NCBI RefSeq assembly: GCF_014193695.1
Contig: NZ_JACHZR010000004.1
Location: forward strand, 558,001-622,000
Direction: 5' to 3'
DNA length: 64,000 nucleotides
From: Rhizobium sp. BK316
GTDB lineage: Bacteria; Pseudomonadota; Alphaproteobacteria; Rhizobiales; Rhizobiaceae
Every line of letters starts with the position of its first letter. Position 1 is the stretch's first letter. The position numbers were made by a program, and so were the translations under genes. The notes under the pieces were generated by a model. The model was not told the DNA's origin and made no database searches. It saw only the letters and a list, made by a program, of their open reading frames with translations. Shown here in pieces: positions 1-8,775 of the stretch.

Positions 1-63
1 TGCAGATTTCATTCGCGTGCTGTCACCGGCGGCGAGAATGACGGCAAGGCAGGTGCGTTCCAT
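1..63 (-). CDS. glmU: GlmU N-terminus (partial): UDP-GlcNAc pyrophosphorylase / GlcN-1-P acetyltransferase
   Basis: Only the first 21 codons are inside the window; the gene runs off the left edge. They read MERTCLAVILAAGDSTRMKS plus one residue, which contains the nucleotidyltransferase signature LAAG-x-ST-R-MKS of bifunctional GlmU. GlmU makes UDP-N-acetylglucosamine, a precursor of peptidoglycan and lipid A, in the cytoplasm. The start ATG lies at 61-63, 64 bases downstream of the stop codon of the GntR regulator on the same strand. The identification rests on a short peptide, but the motif and its place at the protein start are characteristic. Confidence 0.8.
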   Translation of the reverse strand, partial: MERTCLAVILAAGDSTRMKSA

Positions 64-127
64 AGGCAGACTCCGAGAATCCATTGCTAATCGGCTGTTC
101 TGCCGCTCATAGCAGCAAGGCGAGGCT

Positions 128-922
128 TCAAAAAGACGAAATCGGCAGGGAAACGATAGGCTCGGCGAGCGCGGAGAAGGCTTCGTGGACGTGCTCTCTG
201 CCCTCTACGATGACATCTTCCATCGCCTTGCGTGCGGCAGCGGTATTGCCTGCGGCGATAGCATCGACGATGCGCATATGGGTCTCGGCGATGTTGGCGA
301 AACCGCTCTGGGATGGCGGCGTGCTCATGCGGAACATGCCGACGAGTGCTGCCTCGATAAGCCCGCCGAGTGTACGCATGAACGGGTTGTGGGAAGCTTC
401 GGAAACAGCGAGATGGAAACGCAGGTCGGCAAGCGCGAGGCTCTCGGACGTGTGGCCGCTTGCAGCCATATCGAGCGCTAGGCCGCGCAGCAATTCGATC
501 TCGGCCGGATTTGCGCGCTCTGCCACGAGGCCGGCAGCGAAGGGTTCGAAAGCGAGGCGGATATCGTAAAGCTGCAGGAGGAATTCTTCACTCACACCAT
601 TGGCGAAATGCCAGGATATGATTTCGGTGTCGAACATGTTCCAGAAGTTCTTTTCCGTCACACGCGTACCGACGCGCGCCTTTGCAACGACCATGCCCTT
701 GGCGGCGAGCGTCTTCATCGTTTCACGCAGCACCGTACGCGAGACCTTGAAGCGCTGCGCCAGCTCTCCGTCTCCGGGCAGGATCGTGCCGACGGGATAG
801 GTGCCGGCGACGATTCCCCTTCCGAGTTCATCGACGACATGCGCGTGGCTTGTTCGGGTTCTTCGCCCTGCCTTACGGGTTTCAAGCGGTCTGTTGCGCA
901 ATACGACACTCCTCCTAGCCAT
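128..922 (-). CDS. FadR-type GntR transcriptional regulator (winged helix plus FCD domain)
   Basis: 264 residues. Residues about 25-95 form a GntR winged-helix domain (YPVGTILPGDGELAQ, then VSRTVLRETMKTLAAKGMV). Residues about 110-240 form an all-helical FCD ligand domain with the usual metal-binding pattern (D at ADLRFH, later H in ETHMRIVDAI). The start overlaps the last 8 bases of the upstream permease gene (ATGGCTAG is shared), and AGGAG lies just before the ATG, so it is translated as the last gene of the sugar-importer operon. It probably senses the imported sugar or a breakdown product and controls this operon. That role is inferred from position only. Confidence 0.85.
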   Translation of the reverse strand: MARRSVVLRNRPLETRKAGRRTRTSHAHVVDELGRGIVAGTYPVGTILPGDGELAQRFKVSRTVLRETMKTLAAKGMVVAKARVGTRVTEKNFWNMFDTEIISWHFANGVSEEFLLQLYDIRLAFEPFAAGLVAERANPAEIELLRGLALDMAASGHTSESLALADLRFHLAVSEASHNPFMRTLGGLIEAALVGMFRMSTPPSQSGFANIAETHMRIVDAIAAGNTAAARKAMEDVIVEGREHVHEAFSALAEPIVSLPISSF

Positions 923-1883
923 ATCTCCTGTTCAGACTGGAAAGGAAAAGGATGGCCTTCTGCATTACCATGAATGCAAAAAGCAGCAGGCCAATCAGGA
1001 TTTTCGTCCACCAGCTCGACAGCGTACCGTCGAAAGTGATGTAAGTCTGAATGAGCCCCTGGATCAGCAGACCGATGAAGGTCCCTGCCACGAATCCCGC
1101 TCCTCCTGTCAGCAGCGTCCCTCCGATGACGACTGCCGCGATGGCATCCAGTTCGACGCCCACCGCCGCAAGAGAATATCCTGCAGAGGTGTATAGGGAA
1201 AAAACGATTCCGGATAGGCCCGCCAGGAAACCCGACAAGGCGTAGATCTGGATCGTCGTGCGCGCCACCGGAACGCCCATCAACTGCGCGGTCTGCACGC
1301 CACCGCCCAGCGCATAGACGTTAGTCCCGAAGCGGGTGCGATGGGCGATGAATATGCCGGCTGCGAAGACGATCAGCATGATGCCGCCGATCAGCGTCAG
1401 CCGTCCGCCGCCAGGCAAACGGTAATAAAGGCTCGTCAGCGTCGAATAATATTCGTGATTGATCGGAATGCTGTCGATCGACAGGACATAGGCCATGCCG
1501 CGCGCAAGGAACATGCCGGCGAGCGTCACGATGAACGGCGGCATCTGCAGGAAATGGATGATCATGCCCATGACCGCGCCGAAGGCCGTGGTGATGATGA
1601 GAACGATCGCGAAGGCGGCCAGCGGATGAATGCTGGTGTTCTGCAGGATCACGGCTAAGAAGACGCCGGTGAAGGCGATGACGGACCCGATCGACAGATC
1701 GATGCCGCCGGAGATGATGACGAACGTCATGCCGACGGCGGCGATGCCGAGAAAGGCGTTATCCGTCAGCAGGTTGCCGATGACGCGCGTCGACAGGATG
1801 TTCGGATATTGCAGCGTGCAAACCGCATAGGCGAGCACGAAGATGACGATCGTCGCAAGGAGCGGCAAGTATTTGGAATTCAT
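915..1883 (-). CDS. CUT2 sugar ABC transporter permease, YjfF-like
   Basis: 322 residues, highly hydrophobic, with eight to ten predicted membrane helices. It carries the CUT2 permease signature GIDLSIGSVIAFTGV near residues 60-75 and a conserved GGTLLTGGAGFVAGTFIGLL segment near 255-275. It most resembles YjfF, the second permease of the galactofuranose importer YtfQRT-YjfF of E. coli. It sits in the inner membrane and should pair with the permease encoded just upstream. Its start overlaps the preceding permease stop by ATGA, indicating translational coupling. The substrate is not proven; galactofuranose or another furanose sugar is the best guess by family. Confidence 0.85.
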   Translation of the reverse strand: MNSKYLPLLATIVIFVLAYAVCTLQYPNILSTRVIGNLLTDNAFLGIAAVGMTFVIISGGIDLSIGSVIAFTGVFLAVILQNTSIHPLAAFAIVLIITTAFGAVMGMIIHFLQMPPFIVTLAGMFLARGMAYVLSIDSIPINHEYYSTLTSLYYRLPGGGRLTLIGGIMLIVFAAGIFIAHRTRFGTNVYALGGGVQTAQLMGVPVARTTIQIYALSGFLAGLSGIVFSLYTSAGYSLAAVGVELDAIAAVVIGGTLLTGGAGFVAGTFIGLLIQGLIQTYITFDGTLSSWWTKILIGLLLFAFMVMQKAILFLSSLNRRYG

Positions 1884-2890
1884 TTGCGCCCCCCTGCGTC
1901 CGTCCGGCGGGTCAGGAAGCTGGTCAGCGATTGCATGGCCGGCGACTGGATGACCAGAATGACGATGATGATGATCGCCTTGATGATGAGATTGAACTCC
2001 GGCGGAAAGCCGGAAAGCAGAATACCGGTGTTGACCGCCTGGATGATCATTGCGCCGATCAGCGAGCCGATGATGCTGAAGCGGCCACCGAGCAGCGAGT
2101 TACCACCGACGACTACGGCGAGGATGGCATCGAGTTCCAGCCAGAGGCCGGCATTGTTGGCATCCGCTCCCTTGATGTCAGCGGCGACGATGAGACCGGC
2201 GATGGAAGCGCAGAGGCCGCTCAGCATATAGACCGCCATCAGCAGCACCGGCGTCTGAACGCCGGACAGCGTGCTCGCGCGTCTGTTGATGCCGACAGCC
2301 TCGATCAGCATGCCGAGCGCCGTGCGGCGGACCAGCAGGATGACCAGCAGGGCGACGACCAGCCAGATGACGACGGGCATAGGCAGGAAGGCGAAGGAAC
2401 CGCTGCCGAGAAAGATCAGTCCGTCATCGTTGAAGGTCATGATGGCACCTTCGGTGATGAGCTGGGCAATCCCGCGGCCGGCGACCATGAGAACGAGGGT
2501 CGCGATGATCGGCTGGATATTGAGGATGGCAACAAGCAAGCCGTTCCAGAAGCCACAGAGCAGACCGATGACAACAGTGAGTGCCAGGGTATAGGCAAGC
2601 GAATTGCCTTCGACGATCGACGAGGCTGCAACGGCGCCGCAAATCGCGATGACCGCGCCGACCGAGAGGTCGATGCCTTTGGTGGCGATCACAAGCGTCA
2701 TGCCGACGGCGAGCAACGCCACCGGCGCGCCGCGATTGAGCACATCGATGATACTTCCGTAGAGCCGGCCATTTTGAACAATTACATCAAGAAATTGCGG
2801 GAAGAAGCTGAAATTCAAAAGAAGAACAACCAAAAGCGCAATCAATTGCGGCGCAAGACGAAAGCCCAGCGCCTTCAGCGAGGCAGTCAT
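1880..2890 (-). CDS. CUT2 sugar ABC transporter permease, YtfT-like
   Basis: 336 residues with about ten hydrophobic segments. It has the CUT2 motif GMTLVIATKGIDLSVGAVIAI near residues 63-83 and VVVGGNSLLGGRFSIIGSLIGA near 260-280. It is the first permease of the operon and likely forms a heterodimer with the YjfF-like permease. It overlaps the upstream ATPase gene by ATGA (2887-2890) and the downstream permease by ATGA (1880-1883), so the three genes are tightly coupled. Length fits the family. Confidence 0.85.
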   Translation of the reverse strand: MTASLKALGFRLAPQLIALLVVLLLNFSFFPQFLDVIVQNGRLYGSIIDVLNRGAPVALLAVGMTLVIATKGIDLSVGAVIAICGAVAASSIVEGNSLAYTLALTVVIGLLCGFWNGLLVAILNIQPIIATLVLMVAGRGIAQLITEGAIMTFNDDGLIFLGSGSFAFLPMPVVIWLVVALLVILLVRRTALGMLIEAVGINRRASTLSGVQTPVLLMAVYMLSGLCASIAGLIVAADIKGADANNAGLWLELDAILAVVVGGNSLLGGRFSIIGSLIGAMIIQAVNTGILLSGFPPEFNLIIKAIIIIVILVIQSPAMQSLTSFLTRRTDAGGRK

Positions 2891-4410
2891 GCATCCTCCG
2901 TTCGTTTGTCGCCCGCAGCAATGGCGTCGACGATGCCGGCGGCGGTAATACGCTCACCGGTCAATTCAGCGATATGTTCGCGGTCGCGCAGCACGATGAC
3001 GCGCGAGCTGTAGGCAACCAGTTCCTCCAGCTCCGAGGAAATGACGATCAGCGACATGCCCCTGGCGCAAAGCTGCTCGATCAGCTTGATGATCTCGGCA
3101 TGGGCGCCGACATCAATGCCGCGGGTCGGTTCGTCCAGGATCAGGAAATCCGGATTCGTGGCGAGCCAGCGGGCAAGGATCGCCTTCTGCTGATTGCCGC
3201 CGGACAGTAGCCGAATAGGCTTTTCGCGGTCGGTCGTGCGGATATCGAGCGCCTTGATATATTCGTCGGCAATCGCATTCTGTTCGGCGCGTGAAAGCGG
3301 TCGCGCCCAGCCGCGGCGGGCCTGCAGCGCAAGCGCGATATTCTCCCGGATCGATAGATCGCCGATGATGCCATCCGTCTTGCGATCCTCCGGGCAGAAG
3401 CCGAAGCCCTTGGCGATCGCGGTCCGTGGGCTCGACAGCGTCACGGGCGCCCCATCGATCTTGGCGACACCGCTGTCGGCGCTTTCGATGCCGAACATGA
3501 GCTCGGCGGTTTCTGTGCGTCCGGAGCCCAGAAGTCCGGCAATGCCGACAACTTCGCCGACACGGACTTCGAGATCGAAGGGCTTCACCTTTCCGCGTTT
3601 TCCAAAGCCCTCGAAAGCATATTTAACCTCGCCGGCGGCGATGGTGTGTTCCCTGGCGGCATGCTCTGTCTGGGCGAGTTCCCGCCCGAGCATCATGGCG
3701 ATCAGGTTCTGGCGCGGCAGTTCGGCTGCCTCATGCGTACCGACAAGCCTGCCATTGCGCAGCACGGTGATACGGTCACTGACGGCATAGACCTGCTCAA
3801 GGAAATGGGTAATGAAGACAATACCCAATCCGCGCTTCTTCAAGTCATTTATGATACCGAACAGCATCTCGACTTCGTGGGTATCGAGACTTGCCGTTGG
3901 TTCGTCGAGGATGAGAACCTTGCCGGAGAGATCGACGGCACGCGCGATCGCGACGATCTGCTGGACGGCGACCGAAAAGCGATCGAGCTGCGCTGTCACA
4001 TCGATGTCGAGGCCGTAGCCTGCCAGAAGCTCACGAGCATTCCTGTTCATGGCCCGGGCATCGATCATCCCGAAGCGCTTCGGTTGGCGGCCGAGGAAGA
4101 GGTTTTCCGCAACGCTGAGATTGGAGAGGAGGTTGACCTCCTGGTAGACGGTGCCGATGCCGAGCTTCTGGGCGGCCAGCGTATCGGCCGGATCGATCTC
4201 GTGACCCTCCAGCGTTAGGCTTCCGGCATCGCGGCGATAGGCGCCGGTCATGCATTTGATGAGCGTTGATTTGCCGGCGCCGTTTTCGCCGAGAAGCGCA
4301 TGAACCTCGCCACGGCGCAGCGTGAAATCCACCTTGTCCAGGGCGGTAGCGCCGGGGAAGAATTTCGATATGGCCGAGGCTGCGAGAATATTCTCGAAAT
4401 TGTGAACCAT
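2887..4410 (-). CDS. CUT2 sugar ABC transporter ATP-binding protein, YtfR-like (double cassette)
   Basis: 507 residues from the chosen start (MVHNFENIL). There are two ATPase cassettes in tandem, as in RbsA and YtfR. The first has Walker A GENGAGKST (about residue 43) and Walker B LILDEPTASLD. The second has the degenerate Walker A usual for the family (GLLGSGRTE), the signature LSGGNQQK and LILDEPTRGIDVGA. The open frame continues 28 codons upstream, but that extension has no family-like sequence and AGGAAA lies 12 bases before 4410. The protein is cytoplasmic and powers import through the two downstream permeases. Confidence 0.88.
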   Translation of the reverse strand: MVHNFENILAASAISKFFPGATALDKVDFTLRRGEVHALLGENGAGKSTLIKCMTGAYRRDAGSLTLEGHEIDPADTLAAQKLGIGTVYQEVNLLSNLSVAENLFLGRQPKRFGMIDARAMNRNARELLAGYGLDIDVTAQLDRFSVAVQQIVAIARAVDLSGKVLILDEPTASLDTHEVEMLFGIINDLKKRGLGIVFITHFLEQVYAVSDRITVLRNGRLVGTHEAAELPRQNLIAMMLGRELAQTEHAAREHTIAAGEVKYAFEGFGKRGKVKPFDLEVRVGEVVGIAGLLGSGRTETAELMFGIESADSGVAKIDGAPVTLSSPRTAIAKGFGFCPEDRKTDGIIGDLSIRENIALALQARRGWARPLSRAEQNAIADEYIKALDIRTTDREKPIRLLSGGNQQKAILARWLATNPDFLILDEPTRGIDVGAHAEIIKLIEQLCARGMSLIVISSELEELVAYSSRVIVLRDREHIAELTGERITAAGIVDAIAAGDKRTEDA

Positions 4411-4488
4411 GAGGGCTGCTGTTTCCTGATATTGCGCCTTACGCCTGTGCCAAAACCAGGCATGACGCCCGACCCGGCCCCGGCAGTT

Positions 4489-4517
4489 CCGCACCGGTCC
4501 ATGATGGACCAGTGCGG
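4489..4517 (-). other. Intercistronic hairpin between binding-protein and ATPase genes
   Basis: Two 6-bp arms, CCGCAC/GTGCGG and GGTCCA/TGGACC, stack around a TGA loop with a single C-A mismatch. The hairpin lies just after the stop of the binding-protein gene and before the ATPase gene on the minus strand. It has no T-tract after it, so it is more likely a 3' stabiliser that keeps the binding-protein transcript abundant, or a partial attenuator, than a full terminator. This is the usual place for such elements in importer operons. Confidence 0.55.
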
Positions 4518-4530
4518 TTCCAGGTTTAAA

Positions 4531-5493
4531 TCAGTAGCCCTGCCCCTTCTTCTCTTCATAGACCTTCATCGGGTCGTCAGCCGGCGTATAGAGCTTGGAC
4601 TCGGTCTGGATCCACTTCGGCGGAGCCTTCTTGTCCTTCAGGTAGGCTTCGAGCGCATCAAAGGCTGGACCCGACATGTTCGGCGTCAGCTCGACCGTGG
4701 CATTGGCCTCGCCTTCGGACATGGCCTTGAAGATATCCGGCACGGCGTCGATGGAGACGACGAGGATATCCTTGCCCGGCTTCAGGCCGGCCTCCTTGAT
4801 CGCCTGGATGGCGCCAACCGCCATGTCGTCATTATGGGCATAGAGAGCGCAAATATCCTTGCCACCGTTCTCGGCCTTCAGGAAACTTTCCATGACTTCC
4901 TTGCCCTTGGTGCGGGTGAAGTCACCGGTCTGGCTGCGAACGATCTTCAGGTTATCGTGGCCGGCGAGGGCCTCTTCGAAGCCCTTCTTACGAGCGATGG
5001 CCGGCGACGAACCGGTCGTGCCCTGCAGCTCGACGACATTGCACTTCTTGTCGCCGACGGTTTTGACCAAGAAGTCGCCGGCGACTTTGCCTTCATGGAC
5101 CAGGTCGGAGGTAACCGCCGTCAGATAGAGATCGTCAGGAGCCTTGATGGTACGGTCGAGAAGGATGACCGGAATATTGGCTTCCTTGGCTTCCTTGAGA
5201 ACGTCATCCCAGCCGGTTTCGACAACCGGAGCAATGAGAATGGCGTCAACGCCCTGAGCAATGAAGGAGCGCAGAGCCTTGATCTGATTTTCCTGCTTCT
5301 GCTGCGCATCGGCAAACTTCAGATCAATGCCACGCTTCTTGGCCTGCTCCTTGGTCACGGTCGTTTCAGCCGCGCGCCAGCCCGATTCCGAGCCGATCTG
5401 CGAGAAACCAACGGTCAGGCCGGCAGCCGAAGCCGAACCAAACATGCAGGCAGCCAGAATCGTGGCACTCAAAAGTGCAGTCTTCAATTTCAT
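4531..5493 (-). CDS. Periplasmic sugar-binding protein of CUT2 importer, YtfQ-like
   Basis: 320 residues from MKLKTALLSATILAACMFGS, a clear Sec signal peptide ending near ASA (about residue 24). The mature part begins LTVGFSQIGSESGWR, typical of YtfQ-like galactofuranose-binding proteins, followed by a type I periplasmic-binding fold (DAILIAPVVETGWDDVL, VILLDRT, ALYAHNDDMAVGAIQA). GGGAGAGGAAATC precedes the ATG; a further 5 upstream codons are open but lack a better ribosome site. It is the first gene of the operon and determines substrate. The substrate assignment (galactofuranose or a similar sugar) is by resemblance only. Confidence 0.88.
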   Translation of the reverse strand: MKLKTALLSATILAACMFGSASAAGLTVGFSQIGSESGWRAAETTVTKEQAKKRGIDLKFADAQQKQENQIKALRSFIAQGVDAILIAPVVETGWDDVLKEAKEANIPVILLDRTIKAPDDLYLTAVTSDLVHEGKVAGDFLVKTVGDKKCNVVELQGTTGSSPAIARKKGFEEALAGHDNLKIVRSQTGDFTRTKGKEVMESFLKAENGGKDICALYAHNDDMAVGAIQAIKEAGLKPGKDILVVSIDAVPDIFKAMSEGEANATVELTPNMSGPAFDALEAYLKDKKAPPKWIQTESKLYTPADDPMKVYEEKKGQGY

Positions 5494-5586
5494 GATTTCC
5501 TCTCCCAATGCCGCGTCTCGCGGCGCAGGGTCAAAAAATCATATAGTAATACTTTTGTAAATGAGCATTTTGGTATGCACTGCAGC
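5494..5586 (-). promoter_or_regulatory. Probable promoter region of the YtfQ-like importer operon
   Basis: This AT-rich stretch lies between the terminator of the upstream nucleoside importer and the binding-protein start. Read on the minus strand it holds CTATAT (complement of 5541-5546), which matches the rhizobial -10 element and would give a leader of about 40 bases. No good -35 element is visible at the right distance, which would suit an activator-dependent or regulated promoter. Short inverted TAC-TTTT-GTA and CAT-TTTGGT-ATG elements could be operators for the GntR protein, but this is not established. Confidence 0.4.
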
Positions 5587-5616
5587 AAAAAAGGCGCTCT
5601 TTTCAGAGCGCCTTTT
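5587..5616 (-). terminator. Rho-independent terminator of the BMP-type importer operon
   Basis: An 11-bp perfect stem, AAAAGGCGCTC (5589-5599) with GAGCGCCTTTT (5606-5616), encloses a 6-base loop. On the minus strand it is followed by a run of T residues (complement of A5587-5592). It lies 26 bases after the stop of the BMP lipoprotein gene. The A/T flanks on both sides would allow some function in either direction. Confidence 0.9.
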
Positions 5617-5641
5617 CGCAACTGCGAGTTACAAACTCTGC

Positions 5642-6718
5642 TTACTGCGCCGGCAGTTTATCATCCACGCCTTCAACGTAGAAGTTCATGCCGAGCAGCG
5701 TGCCATCGTCAGCCTTTTCGCCGGCCTTCAGCCAGGGCGTGCCGTCCTGCTTGTTGATCGGACCGGTGAAGGGATGCAGTTCGCCGGACTTGATCTTGGC
5801 TTCGGTTTCCTCAGCCATCTTCTTCACGTCGTCAGGCATGTTCGTGTATGGCGCCATCTTGAGAATGCCGTCCTTCAGGCCGTCCCAGCTCTGCTCGGAC
5901 TTCCAGGTGCCATCCAGAAGCGCATGGACGCGCTTGGAGTAGTAGGTGCCCCAGGTGTCGACGATTGCCGTCAGCTGCGCCTTGGGTCCGGCTGCGATCA
6001 TGTCGGATGCCTGGCCGAAGGCGTGGATGCCGCGCTCTTCGGCAACCTGCATCGGCGCGGTCGTGTCGGTGTGCTGGGTCAGCACGTCGACGCCCTGGTC
6101 GATCATGGCCTTGGCGGCGTCGGCTTCCTTGCCCGGGTCGAACCAGGTGTTGACCCAGATGACCTTCAGCTTGAAGCTCGGATCGATCGACTTGGCGCCC
6201 TGCTCGAAGGAGTTGATGCCCATCACGACTTCCGGGATGGGGAAGGAGGCGATGTAGGCAGCGCCGTGGTTCTTCGAGGTCTTGGCGGCGATCTGGCCGA
6301 GGATGTAGCGGCCTTCATAGAAGCGCGAGTTGTAGGTCGCGAGATTCGGGCCGGCCTTGTAACCGGTGCCGTGCTCGAACTTGACGTCCGGGAACTTGGC
6401 AGCAACCTTTACCGTCGCGTCCATGAAGCCAAAAGACGTCGTGAAGATCAGCTTGCAGCCGGAGCGGGCAAGGCGCTCGATGGCACGCTCGGCATCCGGA
6501 CCTTCCGGAACGTTTTCGAGGTAAGGCGTTTCGATCTTGTCGCCGAATTCGGCCTGGACCTGCTGGCGACCCAGATCGTGTGCCTGCGAATAACCGCCGT
6601 CGGTGTGCGAACCGACATAGACGAAGCAGACCTTCGTCTTGTCCGCTGCCTCGGCGGCGGAGGAGATGCCGATCACGGCTGCAGCCGATGCGGCAAGTGT
6701 GAGTGCGAACTTCTTCAT
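5642..6718 (-). CDS. BMP-family periplasmic substrate-binding protein (nucleoside-type ABC importer)
   Basis: 358 residues from MKKFALTLAASAAAVIGISS, a Sec signal peptide cut near AEA (about residue 23). The mature part has the Bmp/Med fold: VCFVYVGSHTDGGYSQAHDLG, LIFTTSFGFMDATVKVA, GRYILGQIAA, DVLTQHTDTTAPMQVAEE. There is no lipobox cysteine, so it is a soluble periplasmic protein. BMP proteins bind purine nucleosides or related compounds. AGGGG precedes the ATG; 13 upstream open codons are not family-like. It is the last gene of the operon, before the terminator. Confidence 0.87.
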   Translation of the reverse strand: MKKFALTLAASAAAVIGISSAAEAADKTKVCFVYVGSHTDGGYSQAHDLGRQQVQAEFGDKIETPYLENVPEGPDAERAIERLARSGCKLIFTTSFGFMDATVKVAAKFPDVKFEHGTGYKAGPNLATYNSRFYEGRYILGQIAAKTSKNHGAAYIASFPIPEVVMGINSFEQGAKSIDPSFKLKVIWVNTWFDPGKEADAAKAMIDQGVDVLTQHTDTTAPMQVAEERGIHAFGQASDMIAAGPKAQLTAIVDTWGTYYSKRVHALLDGTWKSEQSWDGLKDGILKMAPYTNMPDDVKKMAEETEAKIKSGELHPFTGPINKQDGTPWLKAGEKADDGTLLGMNFYVEGVDDKLPAQ

Positions 6719-6772
6719 GATGACCCCTGTTGGTTTGAAGATTTTCCGGAAACCCATCTCTCTGTTCTTGTT

Positions 6773-7693
6773 CTATCGCTCCGGTACGAAGGCTTTTCCA
6801 AGCGACGCGGGCGTATTGATCAACGTCGTGCGCCGATTATGAGAAATGATGATGAGAACCACAATAGTCGCGGCATAGGGCAGCATCGAGAGAAACTGCG
6901 AGGGAATGCCGAGGCCGAAAGCCTGCGCGTGGAGCTGCAGGATCGTGACCGCCCCAAAGAGATAACCGCCGGCAAAGACCCGCCACGGGCGCCAGGAGGC
7001 GAAGACGACAAGCGCCAGCGTGATCCAGCCGCGGCCGGCAGACATGTTTTCCGCCCACTGCGGCGTATAGACGAGCGAGAGCTGTGCGCCAGCAAGACCG
7101 GCACAGGCGCCGCCGAACATGACAGCCAGATAACGCGTGCGGATAACATGGATGCCAAGCGCATGAGCGGAGCCGTGACTGTCGCCAATCGCTCTTAGCT
7201 TCAAGCCGGCGCGGCTGCGGAAAAGGAACCAGTTCACGCCGAAGACGAGCGCGATCGACAGGTAGAAGATGAAATCCTGCTTGAAGAGAACCGGGCCGAC
7301 AACAGGAATATCGGAGAGGAGCGGAATGACAATCTCCTCCAGCCGGATGCCGGGCACGCTGACATAGGCCTCGCCCAACTGGCCGGACAGACCGAGACCG
7401 AGAAGGGTCAGCGCCAGGCCGGTCGCCACCTGGTTTGCAACCAGCGTCAACGTCAGGAAGGCAAAGAGCAATGAGAAAAGCGCGCCGACGACGATGCCGC
7501 CGATGATGCCGACATAGGGCGAACCCGAAATCTGCGCGCCGGCAAAAGCGGCGACCGCACCCATGATCATCATGCCCTCGACGCCGAGATTGAGGACGCC
7601 GGAACGCTCCGCCACGAGTTCGCCGAGTGCCGCGATGACAAGCGGCGTGGAGGCGGTGATAACCGTCAGAAGAATGGCTTCGAAGATGCTCAT
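6773..7693 (-). CDS. ABC importer permease (nucleoside-type, NupQ/YufQ-like)
   Basis: 306 residues starting MSIFEAILLTVITASTPLVI. About nine membrane helices. The segment LGELVAERSGVLNLGVEGMM near residues 24-43 is the hallmark of BMP-linked permeases (YufQ/NupQ type). The start overlaps the stop of the preceding permease by ATGA (7690-7693). It is an inner-membrane partner of the permease encoded upstream. Twenty-one additional upstream codons are open but lie within the preceding gene. Confidence 0.85.
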   Translation of the reverse strand: MSIFEAILLTVITASTPLVIAALGELVAERSGVLNLGVEGMMIMGAVAAFAGAQISGSPYVGIIGGIVVGALFSLLFAFLTLTLVANQVATGLALTLLGLGLSGQLGEAYVSVPGIRLEEIVIPLLSDIPVVGPVLFKQDFIFYLSIALVFGVNWFLFRSRAGLKLRAIGDSHGSAHALGIHVIRTRYLAVMFGGACAGLAGAQLSLVYTPQWAENMSAGRGWITLALVVFASWRPWRVFAGGYLFGAVTILQLHAQAFGLGIPSQFLSMLPYAATIVVLIIISHNRRTTLINTPASLGKAFVPER

Positions 7694-8775
7694 GCCGCGC
7701 CACCCCTTACCCGCGACCAGACGATGCGGATTTTGTAATAGATCAGCGTGTCGCAAGAGAGCACGAAGAAGAGGATCAACCCTTGGAAGACGCGGGTGAC
7801 CTTGTCGGAAACACCGATCGAAAGCTGTGCTGCCTCACCGCCGAGATAAGTCAGCGCCAGCACCAGACCCGAAGCGATGATGCCAAGCGGATTGAGACGG
7901 CCGAGGAAGGCAACAATGATGGCGGTAAAGCCGTACCCCGGCGAGATCGCCGGCTGCAGATGACCGATCGAGCCTGAGACTTCGCAAATGCCGGCAAGGC
8001 CGGCCAGCGCGCCGGAGAAGAGAAAGCTGAACCAGATCATCCGCTTGGACGAGAAGCCTGCAAAGCGCCCTGCCCGTTCCGATTGGCCGAGCACGACGAC
8101 CTCGAAGCCCTTCAGCGTGAAGCGCATCATGAACCAGACGAGAACAGCCGCGACGATGGCGAAGATGAAACCCCAGTGGGCACGGCCCGATTCCTCCCAG
8201 ATTGCCGGCACGATCGCCTCCGGCGCAAAGTCGCGCGAAACCGGGAAATTGAAGCCCTTCGGATCGCGCCATGCACCGCGTATCAGCCAGTCGAGGTAGA
8301 GCTGGGCGATATAGACCAGCATCAGCGACGTCAGGATCTCGTTGGTGTTGAAATGCGCCTTCAAGAGCGCCGGAATGGCGGCAAACAGCGCGCCGCCAAG
8401 CGCGCCCAGGATAAGCATCAGCGGCAGCACCAGCGGCGAATGCCAGTCGTAGAAGATGATCGGGATATAAGAACCGGTGATCGCGCCGATGGTGAACTGG
8501 CCTTCAGCGCCGATATTCCAGTTGTTCGAGCGATAACAGACGGCGAGACCAACGCCGATCAGGATCAGCGGGGCTGCCTTGATCGCCAGCTCATGCAGCG
8601 ACCAGACTTCCAGAAGCGGCTCGACGAAGAAGGCGTCGAGCGCCTCGACCGGATCCTTGCCGAGCATGGCGAACATGATCGCGCCTGCGATCAGCGTCAG
8701 GACGAGAGCGAGAAGTGGTGAAATGAAGGCGTAGAGTTTCGAGACCTGTGGGCGCTTTTCAAGCTCAATGCGCAT
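7690..8775 (-). CDS. ABC importer permease (nucleoside-type, NupP/YufP-like)
   Basis: 361 residues starting MRIELEKRPQ. It has a long N-terminal helix and further helices, with LGVGLAVCYRSNNWNIGAEG-like sequence near residues 85-105, the signature of the longer permease in BMP-type importers. The start lies inside the end of the ATPase gene (11-base overlap), and the stop overlaps the next permease, so the three genes are co-translated. Function is nucleoside or purine-related import by family. Confidence 0.85.
   Translation of the reverse strand: MRIELEKRPQVSKLYAFISPLLALVLTLIAGAIMFAMLGKDPVEALDAFFVEPLLEVWSLHELAIKAAPLILIGVGLAVCYRSNNWNIGAEGQFTIGAITGSYIPIIFYDWHSPLVLPLMLILGALGGALFAAIPALLKAHFNTNEILTSLMLVYIAQLYLDWLIRGAWRDPKGFNFPVSRDFAPEAIVPAIWEESGRAHWGFIFAIVAAVLVWFMMRFTLKGFEVVVLGQSERAGRFAGFSSKRMIWFSFLFSGALAGLAGICEVSGSIGHLQPAISPGYGFTAIIVAFLGRLNPLGIIASGLVLALTYLGGEAAQLSIGVSDKVTRVFQGLILFFVLSCDTLIYYKIRIVWSRVRGGAA

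Noticed and set aside
5561..7198. Long plus-strand frame opposite the BMP gene and permease
   Set aside because: Antisense to genes with clear signal peptide and family motifs; no ribosome site or recognisable domain.
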